Assembly: GCA_944323245.1 (NCBI GenBank)
Contig: CALURT010000010.1
Location: 33,374-97,373 of the forward strand
Reading direction: 5' to 3'
DNA length: 64,000 nucleotides
Origin: an uncultured Bacteroidales bacterium
GTDB lineage: Bacteria; Bacteroidota; Bacteroidia; Bacteroidales; UBA932
The notes below the pieces were generated by a model. That model saw only the letters and a program-made list of their open reading frames with translations. It was not told the origin of the DNA and ran no database searches. Both the position numbers and the translations under genes were made by a program. Every line of letters begins with the position of its first letter. Positions within the stretch are counted from its first letter, which is position 1. Below, in pieces: positions 29,013-37,473 of this stretch.

Positions 29013-29426
29013 TTATCCTTCGTCCGTCATGTCCCCGTACAGAGGCATGTCCGGAATGAAACCGTATCCGGAACCGTCACCGTTCCTTTTCGCGATGAAG
29101 GTCTTCCGGCCGTTCGTAATGATTATATACTTGACATTCAATACCATGTTATACCGGATGACCTGATCGAGCACATTCCCGTCAATATCGGTATCGGGAC
29201 GTTTGCATTCCACCACGGCCACCGGCTTCGCATCCCTGCCGTATATCAGGATGTCAGCCCTGAATTTCTTGTCGCCGAGGCTGAAACCTGTTTCGCTCAT
29301 CATCATGTGCATGGGAACTTTCATGAGGGTATTGAGACGGTTTATAAACCATTGCCTCACCTCCTCTTCCGGAGTGAGGGCCACCTGTTTTTTTCTCAGC
29401 GGGTCCCATATTACAGGTCTGTCCAT
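29013..29426 (-). CDS. Small HsdR N-terminal-like (PD-(D/E)xK) protein
   Basis: The 137-residue protein matches the stand-alone type I restriction HsdR N-terminal family of Bacteroidota: D-P-L-R-K-K-Q-V-A-L-T-P-E-E near the start, then ADILIYG with D58 and VVECKRP with E73-x-K75, an intact PD-(D/E)xK nuclease signature, and R-Y-N-M-V-L-N-V-K-Y. No restriction modification partner is nearby, and family members usually sit among housekeeping genes, as here before cca. The true role is unknown. The start is the first ATG of the conserved part; family members often have ~20 more N-terminal residues. Confidence 0.82.
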   Translation of the reverse strand: MDRPVIWDPLRKKQVALTPEEEVRQWFINRLNTLMKVPMHMMMSETGFSLGDKKFRADILIYGRDAKPVAVVECKRPDTDIDGNVLDQVIRYNMVLNVKYIIITNGRKTFIAKRNGDGSGYGFIPDMPLYGDMTDEG

Positions 29427-29452
29427 GGACGCGAATATACGGATTATTTTCC

Positions 29453-29460
29453 TATCTTTG
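29453..29460 (+). promoter_or_regulatory. -7 element upstream of the RluA-like gene
   Basis: TATCTTTG matches TAnnTTTG exactly, 8 bases before the ATG at 29469. No clear -33 element is seen. Confidence 0.5.
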
Positions 29461-29468
29461 GCACAATT

Positions 29469-30140
29469 ATGCATGGTGCGAAATCGAAAATTGCCGACAG
29501 GCGGCTGAGAATGGTTTACGAAGACGAATGGCTCGCAGTCGTTTACAAACGGAACGGGCTTCCTTCCATCTCCACGGGGAAAGGTCCCGGTGAAGTGACG
29601 GCCCATTCCCTGCTTGCGGATTACATGAAATCCTCCGGGCAGGGCCGGATATTCATTGTCCACAGATTGGACCGGGATACTTCCGGACTCATGGTATTCG
29701 CCAAGGACGAGCGGACGAAAAGGGCGATGCAGGACAACTGGGACGCCTGCGTTCTGGAAAGAAAATACGCAGGCGTCGCAGAAGGATATTTCGACAGGGA
29801 GGAAGGTTCTGTCATATCGTGGCTTACGGAAAATTCCAAATCCATGAAAGTGCATGCCTGCCCGTATGACAACGGCGGCAAAAAGGCGGTCACACGTTTC
29901 CGGGTCTTGGATAGCAGGAACGGTCTGTCGCTTGTAGAACTGGAATTGGAAACAGGGAGGAAGAACCAGATAAGGGTCCAGCTGGCCTCCATGGGACATC
30001 CGCTGGCAGGAGACAGGAAATACGGGGCGAAAAGCAATCCTTTCGGCAGGCTCGCCCTCCATGCCCTGACCTTGGTTTTCATACATCCCGTCACCGGGAA
30101 AAAGATGAAATTCACTTCGGAAATCCCTTTCCGGCTGTAA
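29469..30140 (+). CDS. RluA-family 23S rRNA/tRNA pseudouridine synthase
   Basis: The 223-residue single-domain synthase has HRLDRDTSG with catalytic D68, the G-R-K-N-Q-I-R-V-Q motif and the GDRKYG turn. It converts a uridine in rRNA or tRNA to pseudouridine; the site is unknown. No S4 domain is present. The frame opens at 29307 inside the divergent gene, so I use the ATG at 29469; an ATG at 29511 is an alternative that would give a normal leader behind the -7 element at 29453-29460. Confidence 0.88.
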   Translation: MHGAKSKIADRRLRMVYEDEWLAVVYKRNGLPSISTGKGPGEVTAHSLLADYMKSSGQGRIFIVHRLDRDTSGLMVFAKDERTKRAMQDNWDACVLERKYAGVAEGYFDREEGSVISWLTENSKSMKVHACPYDNGGKKAVTRFRVLDSRNGLSLVELELETGRKNQIRVQLASMGHPLAGDRKYGAKSNPFGRLALHALTLVFIHPVTGKKMKFTSEIPFRL

Positions 30141-30170
30141 GTCTCCCCGCCGGAAGCATTAAATACCACA

Positions 30171-31058
30171 TTATCTTATCAACGCATTACGGTACTCGGA
30201 CGGAGTCTTGCCTGTGCGGTGCTTGAATGTCGCCGAGAAATATGAAACGGATTCGAAATTCAGGATATAGGCTATTTCCTTGATTGACAACTCCGAAGTG
30301 GAAAGCATCGTCTTGGCCCTCTCCATCTTCATCTCCTGAATGTACACAGCCGGAGACAGCCCGGTGTATTCCTTGAAAAGTTTTCTGAACCACGAATAGC
30401 TCATGTTGACCTCGGAGGCAATCTCTTCGAGCGAAATCTCGGAAGTAAGCCTTTCCCTCATTATAAGTCTTGCCTTATTGATGCGGGAATACGCCTCCTT
30501 TTCCTGGAAAATGCTGTTCTTGTCGCTGTACATCATTATTCCGAGCAGAAGATTCGCTATACCTGCAAGATATTGCTGATAAGAGGCTTTCTCTTTTCTC
30601 GCCACATCAAGGGCTTTTTCATACAGCCCGACCACGTCATCCCTCAGGCCCACCCTGTAGACCACCTGTCCGGGATTGAAGAAATTGTTCCTGAACCTGT
30701 TGTCAATATTGAATCCCGAAAATCCTATCCAATATTCCTTCCAACCCGTCCTTTTGTCGGGGAAATAGCTGTGCCACACATGCGGCCTGAGCATGAACAT
30801 GTCGCCGCTTTTCAGTTCTATGGACTCGTCATGGTTCCTGTAGAAATGTCCGGAACCTTCCGTAAGGTATATCAGCTGATAGCTGTCCAGCACCCGTCCT
30901 TTCTGTGGATTGAAATAAAAATCTTCCGGATGGCCGGAATTGGGCGGGTATGCATCGTACATCGGGGATATTCTCTGAGTGCCCACCGTATTGACCGTCA
31001 TTCCCCACAACAGGTCCTGTTCACTGCTTATGAGATATTTGTATGACTGTTCGCTCAT
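30171..31058 (-). CDS. AraC-family transcriptional regulator
   Basis: The 295-residue protein has an N-terminal cupin sensor (L-K-S-G-D-M-F-M-L-R-P-H-V-W-H pattern, about 75-95) and a C-terminal AraC double HTH (about 195-290) with S-L-E-E-I-A-S-E-V-N-M-S and the second half ending R-T-G-K-T-P-S-E-Y-R. Ligand unknown; cupin-type sensors of this group often bind sugars. It starts 11 bases after the batD-batE stop, in the same direction, so it may be read from the aerotolerance operon. The ATG at 31058 avoids overlap with that gene. Confidence 0.9.
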   Translation of the reverse strand: MSEQSYKYLISSEQDLLWGMTVNTVGTQRISPMYDAYPPNSGHPEDFYFNPQKGRVLDSYQLIYLTEGSGHFYRNHDESIELKSGDMFMLRPHVWHSYFPDKRTGWKEYWIGFSGFNIDNRFRNNFFNPGQVVYRVGLRDDVVGLYEKALDVARKEKASYQQYLAGIANLLLGIMMYSDKNSIFQEKEAYSRINKARLIMRERLTSEISLEEIASEVNMSYSWFRKLFKEYTGLSPAVYIQEMKMERAKTMLSTSELSIKEIAYILNFESVSYFSATFKHRTGKTPSEYRNALIR

Positions 31059-31069
31059 ATCGGCACCTG

Positions 31070-33667
31070 TTAAATCACTTCCATGTCTTCCGAACGCATC
31101 CATCCCTGGCGGCCGTCGGCGAGTTCTATGTTTCTCCAGTCGCCCACTTCGTCGAGAATATTGACCTTGGTCCCTTCATGGAGGATGAACAAGTCCGTGG
31201 ATGCTTCATCCGAAGGCGAGCTCTTGACCGATATTACCGGAGCCATGATGACTGCGGCATCGGCCTTCATGTAGTCGTTCTTCTGCCAGAAAGAGAAGAT
31301 AACCGAGAATACAGTCAGCAACAGGAATACTATGGCCGAGAAGAATCCCGTCCGTTTCAAGTTCGAAGACGCCGCCAGCAAAAATACCAGCACAGCGGCT
31401 GCCGTAAGGGCGAAAAGGCACAATGCTATGACTGCCCACGTATTGGAGTCGACTGAATAGCAGAGCCCCCTCGTCCATGTCTTCAGGATAAATTCCGGAA
31501 CAGGTTCGATCCTGTCCTGCACGAAGTCCGACGCTATCTGCAGATTGTACTCCGCATCCGAATACGACGGGTCGAGTTTCAAGGCCCGCTCGTAATAGAC
31601 GATTGCCATCGTATAGTCCTTGTTCTTGAAATACGCATTGCCGATATTGCAATACAAAGGAGCGGATTCTAATCCCAATTCCTCCACAGAGCGGTATGTC
31701 GAAATCGCATCCTGCCAAAGTCCCTGTGAATAGTCACTGTTGGCCTTGTTCCACAATGAATCGACATACGCATCAGCCGCATTCACCGGCATGGACGCAA
31801 GCATCAGGACCACCGTCACCAAAAATGCAGGTGCCGCACCGTTCTTTTTCCTGTTTTTCATATTGGAATCTATGGAAGATATTATGTCTTCTGCCTGTCT
31901 GTAATGTTCCGCCATGGCGGCACTGCCGGAATCCGGAGAATAACGTGCAAATTCACACGCATCCAGCAGGTCGGAAAGCCTTGAGATAAGTTCCTGACTT
32001 ACCCCGCGCTCCTCAAAGGCCTGTCCTATCTTCTCCTTGGAGAAATCGGCCGCAGCAATATTCAGTTTGTCCGCCACATATCCGACCACTGCCTTGTGAA
32101 GTTCCTCATAGAAGGCAGACTGCATATTCTGTTTCAGATATTCCTCAGCCTTGTTCAGACGTTTTTTAGCCATCTTGACCGCTTTCCTTGTCTTGGTACC
32201 GGCAATATCGGCCCTGCGGGCCGCAAGGCTCCTGAGCAATATCCACGCTATGACGGCAATCAGGACAATTGCACCGGCAATGGCATAAAAGGCAAAGGAA
32301 CCGGTAAAGAAATAACCTTTCGGAGCCAGACCCGGAGACTTGACATTGATGAAACGTATGTCCTGATTCAGATTCCTGACACCCTGCCTGCCTACACCCT
32401 GCACGACTCCGGCCGCAGAAGCCTCCGTCTCTTCTCCCTTGGCTACGGAAAACGGTATCGGAGCGGTCTCCAAGGTCACATATCTTTTGGCCTCCACATC
32501 GTAGTAGGTGTATTTGATCGGGGCTATGGCGAAATCACCGTGGCTTCTCGGTATAAACGGAAACTCGTACGTCTTGCTGCCTGATGTCCCGCCGCTCGCC
32601 TTGTCCGTCTTTTCCGACACCTTGGTGTCATAGACCTCGAAATCAGGAGGGAAAACGACATCCGGGGCTTCCAAAAGGGAAATATTTCCTTTTCCCGACA
32701 GGGTCACGACGAGGGAAGCCGCTTCATGTGTTACGAGGGAGTCCCTGCTCATTACCGCCTTGATGGAAAGTTTTCCGACACCTCCCTTGAATGAGGCAGG
32801 CGCTCCTGCCGGAAGAGGCGATACCTTTATCTTATATGCCGGCGTGGATATTCTTTTCCTGATGGTCCTGTAGTCATCGAAAAATTCGTCGAAAATGCTT
32901 ACGCTGCCGGAAGACACCGTCTTCACGTTGATGAGACACACCAATTCCGCCGGATCCACGGCAAGAGTTCCCGCCTGCTGCGGCACAATGACGTATTTTC
33001 TGATCAGGGCCACATTGTATATCCTGTCATCAAGGCTTTCCCGTCTGAATTCTATATTGGTAGGGGTCTCGACTTCCTGACTCCAGAAACCGTTGAAGGA
33101 AGGGAAGCGGGCATCCTCGAATCCTGCAAGATTGACTCTCTGGTATAGTTTGAGAGTAGCCGTTATCGGCTCCCCGACCACTACATCCGTCTTGTCGAAC
33201 GTCATCCTCAGGAACAGGTCGGAAGACGAGATGTCGGAAGATACCGCAGTCCCGCCTCCGCCGGACTGCGGTCGTGACTGCGACGACGCACCTTCCGAGA
33301 CTACATTCACGGAGATGGCTTTGGAACTGTACTTCTTGCCCTTGACGGTAATGGTAGCTGCCGGAATGGTAAAAGTACCCGTTTTCAGCGGCTTCAGCAC
33401 GTAAGTATAAGAGAACTGCGAAGTCGTTGTCCTTTTCCCGTTTATGATCTGGATACTTGTAGAGCGGCCCTGCTGAGGCCCCCATACGAGCTGGAAATCA
33501 GAGCCTTGCGACCATTCGAAGCCGGACGGGGAATTTTCCCCCTGAAATACGAACGAAACCTTGAACTGCTCGTCAAGGGAAACGACTTCCGGGGCTTCCA
33601 CTTCCAGCTGGGCATAAGCGGCCACCGTCTGTACCAATACTGATAATATCAATAACAATTTCTTCAT
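31070..33667 (-). CDS. BatD-BatE fusion protein (aerotolerance operon)
   Basis: This 865-residue protein joins two normally separate Bat proteins. Residues 1-602 are BatD: signal peptide (ending AYAQ), several beta-rich extracytoplasmic domains, one TM (about 458-479) and a cytosolic tail. Residues 603-865 look like a complete BatE. It begins M-K-N-R-K-K-N-G with a signal-like hydrophobic stretch ending MPVNA, followed by a TPR unit (about 632-710), two TMs (about 743-765 and 773-793) and a C-terminal SH3-like domain (about 805-865). The frame is open across the junction; the BatE Met is at 31859-31861. The buried signal can act as a second TM, leaving the TPR part periplasmic. Role: envelope complex linked to oxygen tolerance. 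Confidence 0.87.
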   Translation of the reverse strand: MKKLLLILSVLVQTVAAYAQLEVEAPEVVSLDEQFKVSFVFQGENSPSGFEWSQGSDFQLVWGPQQGRSTSIQIINGKRTTTSQFSYTYVLKPLKTGTFTIPAATITVKGKKYSSKAISVNVVSEGASSQSRPQSGGGGTAVSSDISSSDLFLRMTFDKTDVVVGEPITATLKLYQRVNLAGFEDARFPSFNGFWSQEVETPTNIEFRRESLDDRIYNVALIRKYVIVPQQAGTLAVDPAELVCLINVKTVSSGSVSIFDEFFDDYRTIRKRISTPAYKIKVSPLPAGAPASFKGGVGKLSIKAVMSRDSLVTHEAASLVVTLSGKGNISLLEAPDVVFPPDFEVYDTKVSEKTDKASGGTSGSKTYEFPFIPRSHGDFAIAPIKYTYYDVEAKRYVTLETAPIPFSVAKGEETEASAAGVVQGVGRQGVRNLNQDIRFINVKSPGLAPKGYFFTGSFAFYAIAGAIVLIAVIAWILLRSLAARRADIAGTKTRKAVKMAKKRLNKAEEYLKQNMQSAFYEELHKAVVGYVADKLNIAAADFSKEKIGQAFEERGVSQELISRLSDLLDACEFARYSPDSGSAAMAEHYRQAEDIISSIDSNMKNRKKNGAAPAFLVTVVLMLASMPVNAADAYVDSLWNKANSDYSQGLWQDAISTYRSVEELGLESAPLYCNIGNAYFKNKDYTMAIVYYERALKLDPSYSDAEYNLQIASDFVQDRIEPVPEFILKTWTRGLCYSVDSNTWAVIALCLFALTAAAVLVFLLAASSNLKRTGFFSAIVFLLLTVFSVIFSFWQKNDYMKADAAVIMAPVISVKSSPSDEASTDLFILHEGTKVNILDEVGDWRNIELADGRQGWMRSEDMEVI

Positions 33668-33679
33668 CTCAGGTCCTTT

Positions 33680-34426
33680 TTACCAATTCTTTTCCTTCTG
33701 TTTGGACTGCATCGCCGCAGCCTTCTCCTTCTTTACCTTGTCCTGCGTCTCCTTTTCCTTGGCAAGCATTGCGTTGATCATCTGCTGGGCAGCCTGCTTG
33801 GAAATCTTCGGCTGCTGCTGTTGCTGCTGCTCCTGAGGAGACTGCTGTGGCTGCTGTCCCTTGTTCTGATCATCCTGCTTGTCATTGTCCTGATCCTTGT
33901 CCTGCTGCTTTTTGTCATCGTTCTGCCCGTTGCCGCCGTTGTCGTTTTTATCCTGATTCTGATCCTGGTCCTGCCTGTTCTGCTCGTCCTCCAACTTTTT
34001 CTTGGCGTAGATGTAATTCTCCTTCGCATCGGTATCCCCCGGATTCCTCAACAGCGAATTGCGATAGGCATCGACCGCTTCCCTGTAATTTTTCCCGGCA
34101 AGGGCCATATTCCCGAGATTGTAATAATAATCGGCGGCGTATTCCGATTCCGGAGCCACAGCTGCGAGAGTATCGAGTATTTTTTTACCTTCAGCCACAT
34201 TGTCAAGCCGGTAAAGGGCATTGGCCATATTGTATGATGCCGCAAACGAAGTCGAATCCCTCAACAGGGCCTTCTGATAGTCCACAACGGCTTCCCTGAA
34301 ATTCCCGTCGTCAAATTCCCTGTTTCCCTTTCTCACATCACGCCTGTCCGACTCTTCGGCGTACAGCAACGATGCTGCCGACGTCAGAAACAAAAGTGCG
34401 ACTATTCTGTGTACCGTAAAAATCAT
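33680..34426 (-). CDS. BatC-like TPR protein with Q/N/D-rich tail
   Basis: The 248-residue protein has a signal peptide (about 1-23), three TPR units (about 28-135) with D-S-T-S-F-A-A-S-Y-N-M-A-N-A-L-Y and N-L-G-N-M-A-L repeats, then a very polar low-complexity region (about 145-212) rich in Q, D, N and K, and a basic helical end. Position between batB and batD identifies it. The start at 34426 follows the batB stop by 10 bases; a longer opening lies inside batB. The TPR part probably binds other Bat proteins in the periplasm. Confidence 0.85.
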   Translation of the reverse strand: MIFTVHRIVALLFLTSAASLLYAEESDRRDVRKGNREFDDGNFREAVVDYQKALLRDSTSFAASYNMANALYRLDNVAEGKKILDTLAAVAPESEYAADYYYNLGNMALAGKNYREAVDAYRNSLLRNPGDTDAKENYIYAKKKLEDEQNRQDQDQNQDKNDNGGNGQNDDKKQQDKDQDNDKQDDQNKGQQPQQSPQEQQQQQQPKISKQAAQQMINAMLAKEKETQDKVKKEKAAAMQSKQKEKNW

Positions 34427-34436
34427 GATGATGGAT

Positions 34437-35432
34437 TTAAATTCTGAACAAAGACTTGCGTTCCCCCACAAGCATTTCAATCACGAACAGCACAAGGGCA
34501 ATGGCGAAAAAGTACATGTACTGCTCGTCGAATTCCTCGAATATGACGGAACTGAACATCTCTTCGTCCATTTTCTTTATGTCGTCCACAATGGGATTCA
34601 GGCCGAATTCGCTTTTTCCTGCCCTGACATATACCCCGTTCCCTGCCCGGGCCACATCCTTCAGGATGTTCTCGTCGAGACGGGACACCACGATATTGCC
34701 CTCCTTGTCCTTTATGAGTTCCCCGTTGACCGGAACTGGCTTGCCCTCGGGAGAGCCGACTCCTATGGTAAACACCCTTATTCCCATTTCGGCGGCCTGT
34801 TTGGCGGCTGCAACAGGGTCATCCTCGTGGTTTTCCCCGTCAGTGATGAGGATGATGGCGCGGCTTTTCTCGCTTTGGGCGCTGAAACTTCTTATACACG
34901 TCGTAATCGCATCCCCGATGGCCGTTCCCTGTACCGGTACGGATTCCGTGCCGATACTGTTCAGAAACATCTTGGCGGAAGCATAGTCGGTAGTCACCGG
35001 CAGCTGCACGAATGAAGTCCCTGCAAAGACCACAAGACCTATCCTGTCGTCACGCAACCTGTCCACAAGGCTCGAAATGGACAGTTTCGCCCTTTCCAAT
35101 CGGTTCGGGGAATAATCCTCGGCCAGCATGGAATTGGAAACGTCAAGGGCTATCATTATCTCGACTCCCTTTGTACTCCTTTCCTTCAGTTTGGCCCCTA
35201 TCTGAGGTCTCGACAACCCTATCGTAAAAAAGAAAAAGGCCGCTGCGAACAATGACACCCTGATCCATCCTTTAGCCCCGGATGCCGACGGCATCAGTTC
35301 CTTCACAAGGTCCGCATCGCCGAAACGTTTCAACCTCCTTTTCCTGAAATAGCGCATCAGGGCGTATGCCGCAAAGAACAGCGGTATCAGAAAAAGCAGA
35401 AGAAGATAATATGCCTGTGCAAAATATATCAT
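34437..35432 (-). CDS. BatB, membrane-anchored von Willebrand A domain protein
   Basis: The 331-residue protein has two N-terminal TMs (about 8-26 and 57-74), a vWA domain (about 90-290) with an intact MIDAS motif D97-x-S99-x-S101 in ALDVSNSM, a T-D-G-E-N-H-E-D metal loop, and a C-terminal TM (about 303-325). In Bacteroides the bat genes support oxygen tolerance; vWA proteins here probably form a complex activated by the MoxR ATPase. Gap to batA 11 bases. Confidence 0.92.
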   Translation of the reverse strand: MIYFAQAYYLLLLFLIPLFFAAYALMRYFRKRRLKRFGDADLVKELMPSASGAKGWIRVSLFAAAFFFFTIGLSRPQIGAKLKERSTKGVEIMIALDVSNSMLAEDYSPNRLERAKLSISSLVDRLRDDRIGLVVFAGTSFVQLPVTTDYASAKMFLNSIGTESVPVQGTAIGDAITTCIRSFSAQSEKSRAIILITDGENHEDDPVAAAKQAAEMGIRVFTIGVGSPEGKPVPVNGELIKDKEGNIVVSRLDENILKDVARAGNGVYVRAGKSEFGLNPIVDDIKKMDEEMFSSVIFEEFDEQYMYFFAIALVLFVIEMLVGERKSLFRI

Positions 35433-35443
35433 AAATTTCCGAA

Positions 35444-36430
35444 TTACGGCAATCGCCTCAAAACAAATACTCTGACAATGAATTCCAACAGCAGGGCTAT
35501 CAACGCTGCAAGCGCATACCGGCCGAAGAGCTCCGAATAGACAGGGAAACTGTCCACGGTGGTGCGGACCTTTTCCATCTGATTGATTTCAGAGTAGATT
35601 TCCATCAGCTTGGTATTGTCCGTAGCCCTGAAATACCGGCCTCCCGTCGTATTGGCTATTTCTGTCAGCAGGTCCTCGTCGATTTCCACCGGGACATTCT
35701 GGATATCCACGCCCCACGGGGTCATCACCGGATACGGAGCCATACCCATGGCCCCGACACCTATCGTATAGACCCTGACTCCGTAAGTCTTGGCTATTTC
35801 GGCCGCCATCTGAGGAGTGATCTCCCCCCTGTTGTTCACACCGTCCGTAAGCAATATCACGACACGGCTTTTGGCATCGGAATCCTTCATCCTTGCCACG
35901 GCCGTGGCCAATCCGTTGCCGATGGCCGTACCGTCCTCGATAAGGTCAGTCTGTACCTCTTTCATCAGATTGATGAGGGTCGCCCTGTCGGTGGTCATCG
36001 GACACTGGGTGAAACTTTCTCCGGCGAAAACCACTATGCCTATCCTGTCATACGGTCTCTGGGCGATGAACTCTATGGCGATATCCTTGGCTGCACTGAG
36101 CCTGTCCGGATTGAAATCTCGGGCAAGCATACTCGTGGACACGTCCATGGCAAGCATTATGTCTATACCTTCGGAATCAACCCGTTCCACCTGCCCCGAT
36201 GTCCTCGGCCTTGCAATAGCTATGATTATCAACACAATGGCTACCGTCCTCAATATAAACGGCACATGCCTTACCGCAGCCATGACGGAATGTCCCGTCC
36301 TCATCCACGGTATCATCGTGGACACCCTCAGATGCGGCCGCCTTTCCTTCAGTTCAATATACAGATAATGAAGTATGAGAAGGAAAGGGATTATTTCGAG
36401 CCAAAGCAGTTTCGGATATTCAAAAAACAT
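35444..36430 (-). CDS. BatA, membrane-anchored von Willebrand A domain protein
   Basis: The 328-residue protein has two N-terminal TMs (about 8-24 and 55-74), the MIDAS D96-x-S98-x-S100 in AMDVSTSM, the LLTDGVNNRG metal loop and a C-terminal TM (about 307-325). It is a paralogue of the next gene, batB, and lies in the moxR-DUF58-batF-like-batA-batB-batC-batDE order known from Bacteroides. It starts 2 bases after the stop of the preceding gene. Confidence 0.93.
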   Translation of the reverse strand: MFFEYPKLLWLEIIPFLLILHYLYIELKERRPHLRVSTMIPWMRTGHSVMAAVRHVPFILRTVAIVLIIIAIARPRTSGQVERVDSEGIDIMLAMDVSTSMLARDFNPDRLSAAKDIAIEFIAQRPYDRIGIVVFAGESFTQCPMTTDRATLINLMKEVQTDLIEDGTAIGNGLATAVARMKDSDAKSRVVILLTDGVNNRGEITPQMAAEIAKTYGVRVYTIGVGAMGMAPYPVMTPWGVDIQNVPVEIDEDLLTEIANTTGGRYFRATDNTKLMEIYSEINQMEKVRTTVDSFPVYSELFGRYALAALIALLLEFIVRVFVLRRLP

Positions 36431-36432
36431 AA

Positions 36433-37470
36433 TCAGCCCTCCCTGTTTTCCTTAGTCTCGGAATCCAATATCTCCTGATATGTCATGGTCACGAATCTCA
36501 CTGCTGTCGGTACGACTTTGGCATTCTCGTCATTCCCGGCTACGTATTTCGCGAACTTCACATAATCAGACCTTTCGAAGAGCTCCTTCAGCTCGCCGTA
36601 GAGTTCCTCGGGCACATCCTTGTCCTTCAGCTCGTCGAATATCTCCTTGGTGGTCTTCTCCATGGCCGCAACTCCATACCTTGCCGACAGATATTCCCTC
36701 AGCGCATCGGTAACTCCCGAATAAAATGCCTTCTGTTTTTCCGGAGCCCAGTATTTTTCTCCCCTGAAGCCGTCCAACTTCCGCAGGGCGGTAATATGGG
36801 CCGGCTCCTTACCGGCTGCACTCCCCTTCTTCTGCCCGAAATATCTCCTCGTGAAATATACTGCAGCGAGGATTACCGCAGCGAGCAGCAGAACGCCTCC
36901 GATATACGGAAGGACCTCCCTGAACTCTATCGGATATCTGATCTGGCCCTTTATGTCGTGCATCTCGAATGTCGCCGTATCCACCGGCATCGTCTTCACG
37001 GACAGTTTCTTGGAAGCGAACTCCAAGGTATCCACGATGCCTTCGGGACTTATCCTCACGACATATACCGGCGGCAGTTCATATTCACCCTCGTCGAATG
37101 AGGTTATCGTCACGCTTCCGCGCACATCCATGACTTCCGGACTTTTCTTTTTGCCCTTGACTACCCTGACAGTATCGAGCCTCCACGGAGACACGACTTC
37201 GACACCTTCACAGAACCCTTCGGAATAGTCCGGCAGCATCAGGTCGGTGCCGGCCTTCATGCCTTTGAGTTCGAACCCGTATTCCAACTGATCGGCTATC
37301 AGCACCGAATCCCGCTCCTGCAACGGCACAAGGAAAGCCTCCTTTCCGTTTCCGTCACCGGCAATGCTTTCACCGGCTGTCGCTTCACCGGCATCGGCAG
37401 CAAAAGCCATGACCGGCAATGAAAACAGAATACCTGCCGCAAGAAAAACCTTATTCAAGAATATCCGCAT
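36433..37470 (-). CDS. Bat operon membrane protein (BatF-like)
   Basis: The 345-residue protein has a signal peptide (about 1-24), a beta-rich extracytoplasmic domain (about 45-185), one TM (about 193-210, YIGGVLLLAAVILAAVYF) and a helical cytoplasmic tail with E-K-T-T-K-E-I-F-D-E-L. It has no catalytic motif. The gene sits between the DUF58 gene and batA, with gaps of 3 and 2 bases, and fits the single-TM membrane protein found there in Bacteroidota aerotolerance operons. Confidence 0.78.
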   Translation of the reverse strand: MRIFLNKVFLAAGILFSLPVMAFAADAGEATAGESIAGDGNGKEAFLVPLQERDSVLIADQLEYGFELKGMKAGTDLMLPDYSEGFCEGVEVVSPWRLDTVRVVKGKKKSPEVMDVRGSVTITSFDEGEYELPPVYVVRISPEGIVDTLEFASKKLSVKTMPVDTATFEMHDIKGQIRYPIEFREVLPYIGGVLLLAAVILAAVYFTRRYFGQKKGSAAGKEPAHITALRKLDGFRGEKYWAPEKQKAFYSGVTDALREYLSARYGVAAMEKTTKEIFDELKDKDVPEELYGELKELFERSDYVKFAKYVAGNDENAKVVPTAVRFVTMTYQEILDSETKENREG

Positions 37471-37473
37471 ATA

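Noticed and set aside
29013..29426. Part of a type I restriction system
   Set aside because: Only the HsdR N-terminal-like nuclease domain is present. There is no helicase, HsdM or HsdS nearby, and the family is known as stand-alone in Bacteroidota.
29013..30086. A long minus-strand frame extending the HsdR-N-like gene to 357 codons
   Set aside because: The extra N-terminal part is antisense to the RluA-type gene; only the last 137 codons match the family.
33790..33990. Short repeats that could resemble a CRISPR array
   Set aside because: They are codon-level repeats in a Q/N/D-rich coding region, without regular spacers.
33821..34237. Hydrophobic plus-strand frame opposite batC
   Set aside because: It is the antisense of CAG/CAA/GAC-rich low-complexity codons, which reads as Leu/Val/Ile runs.
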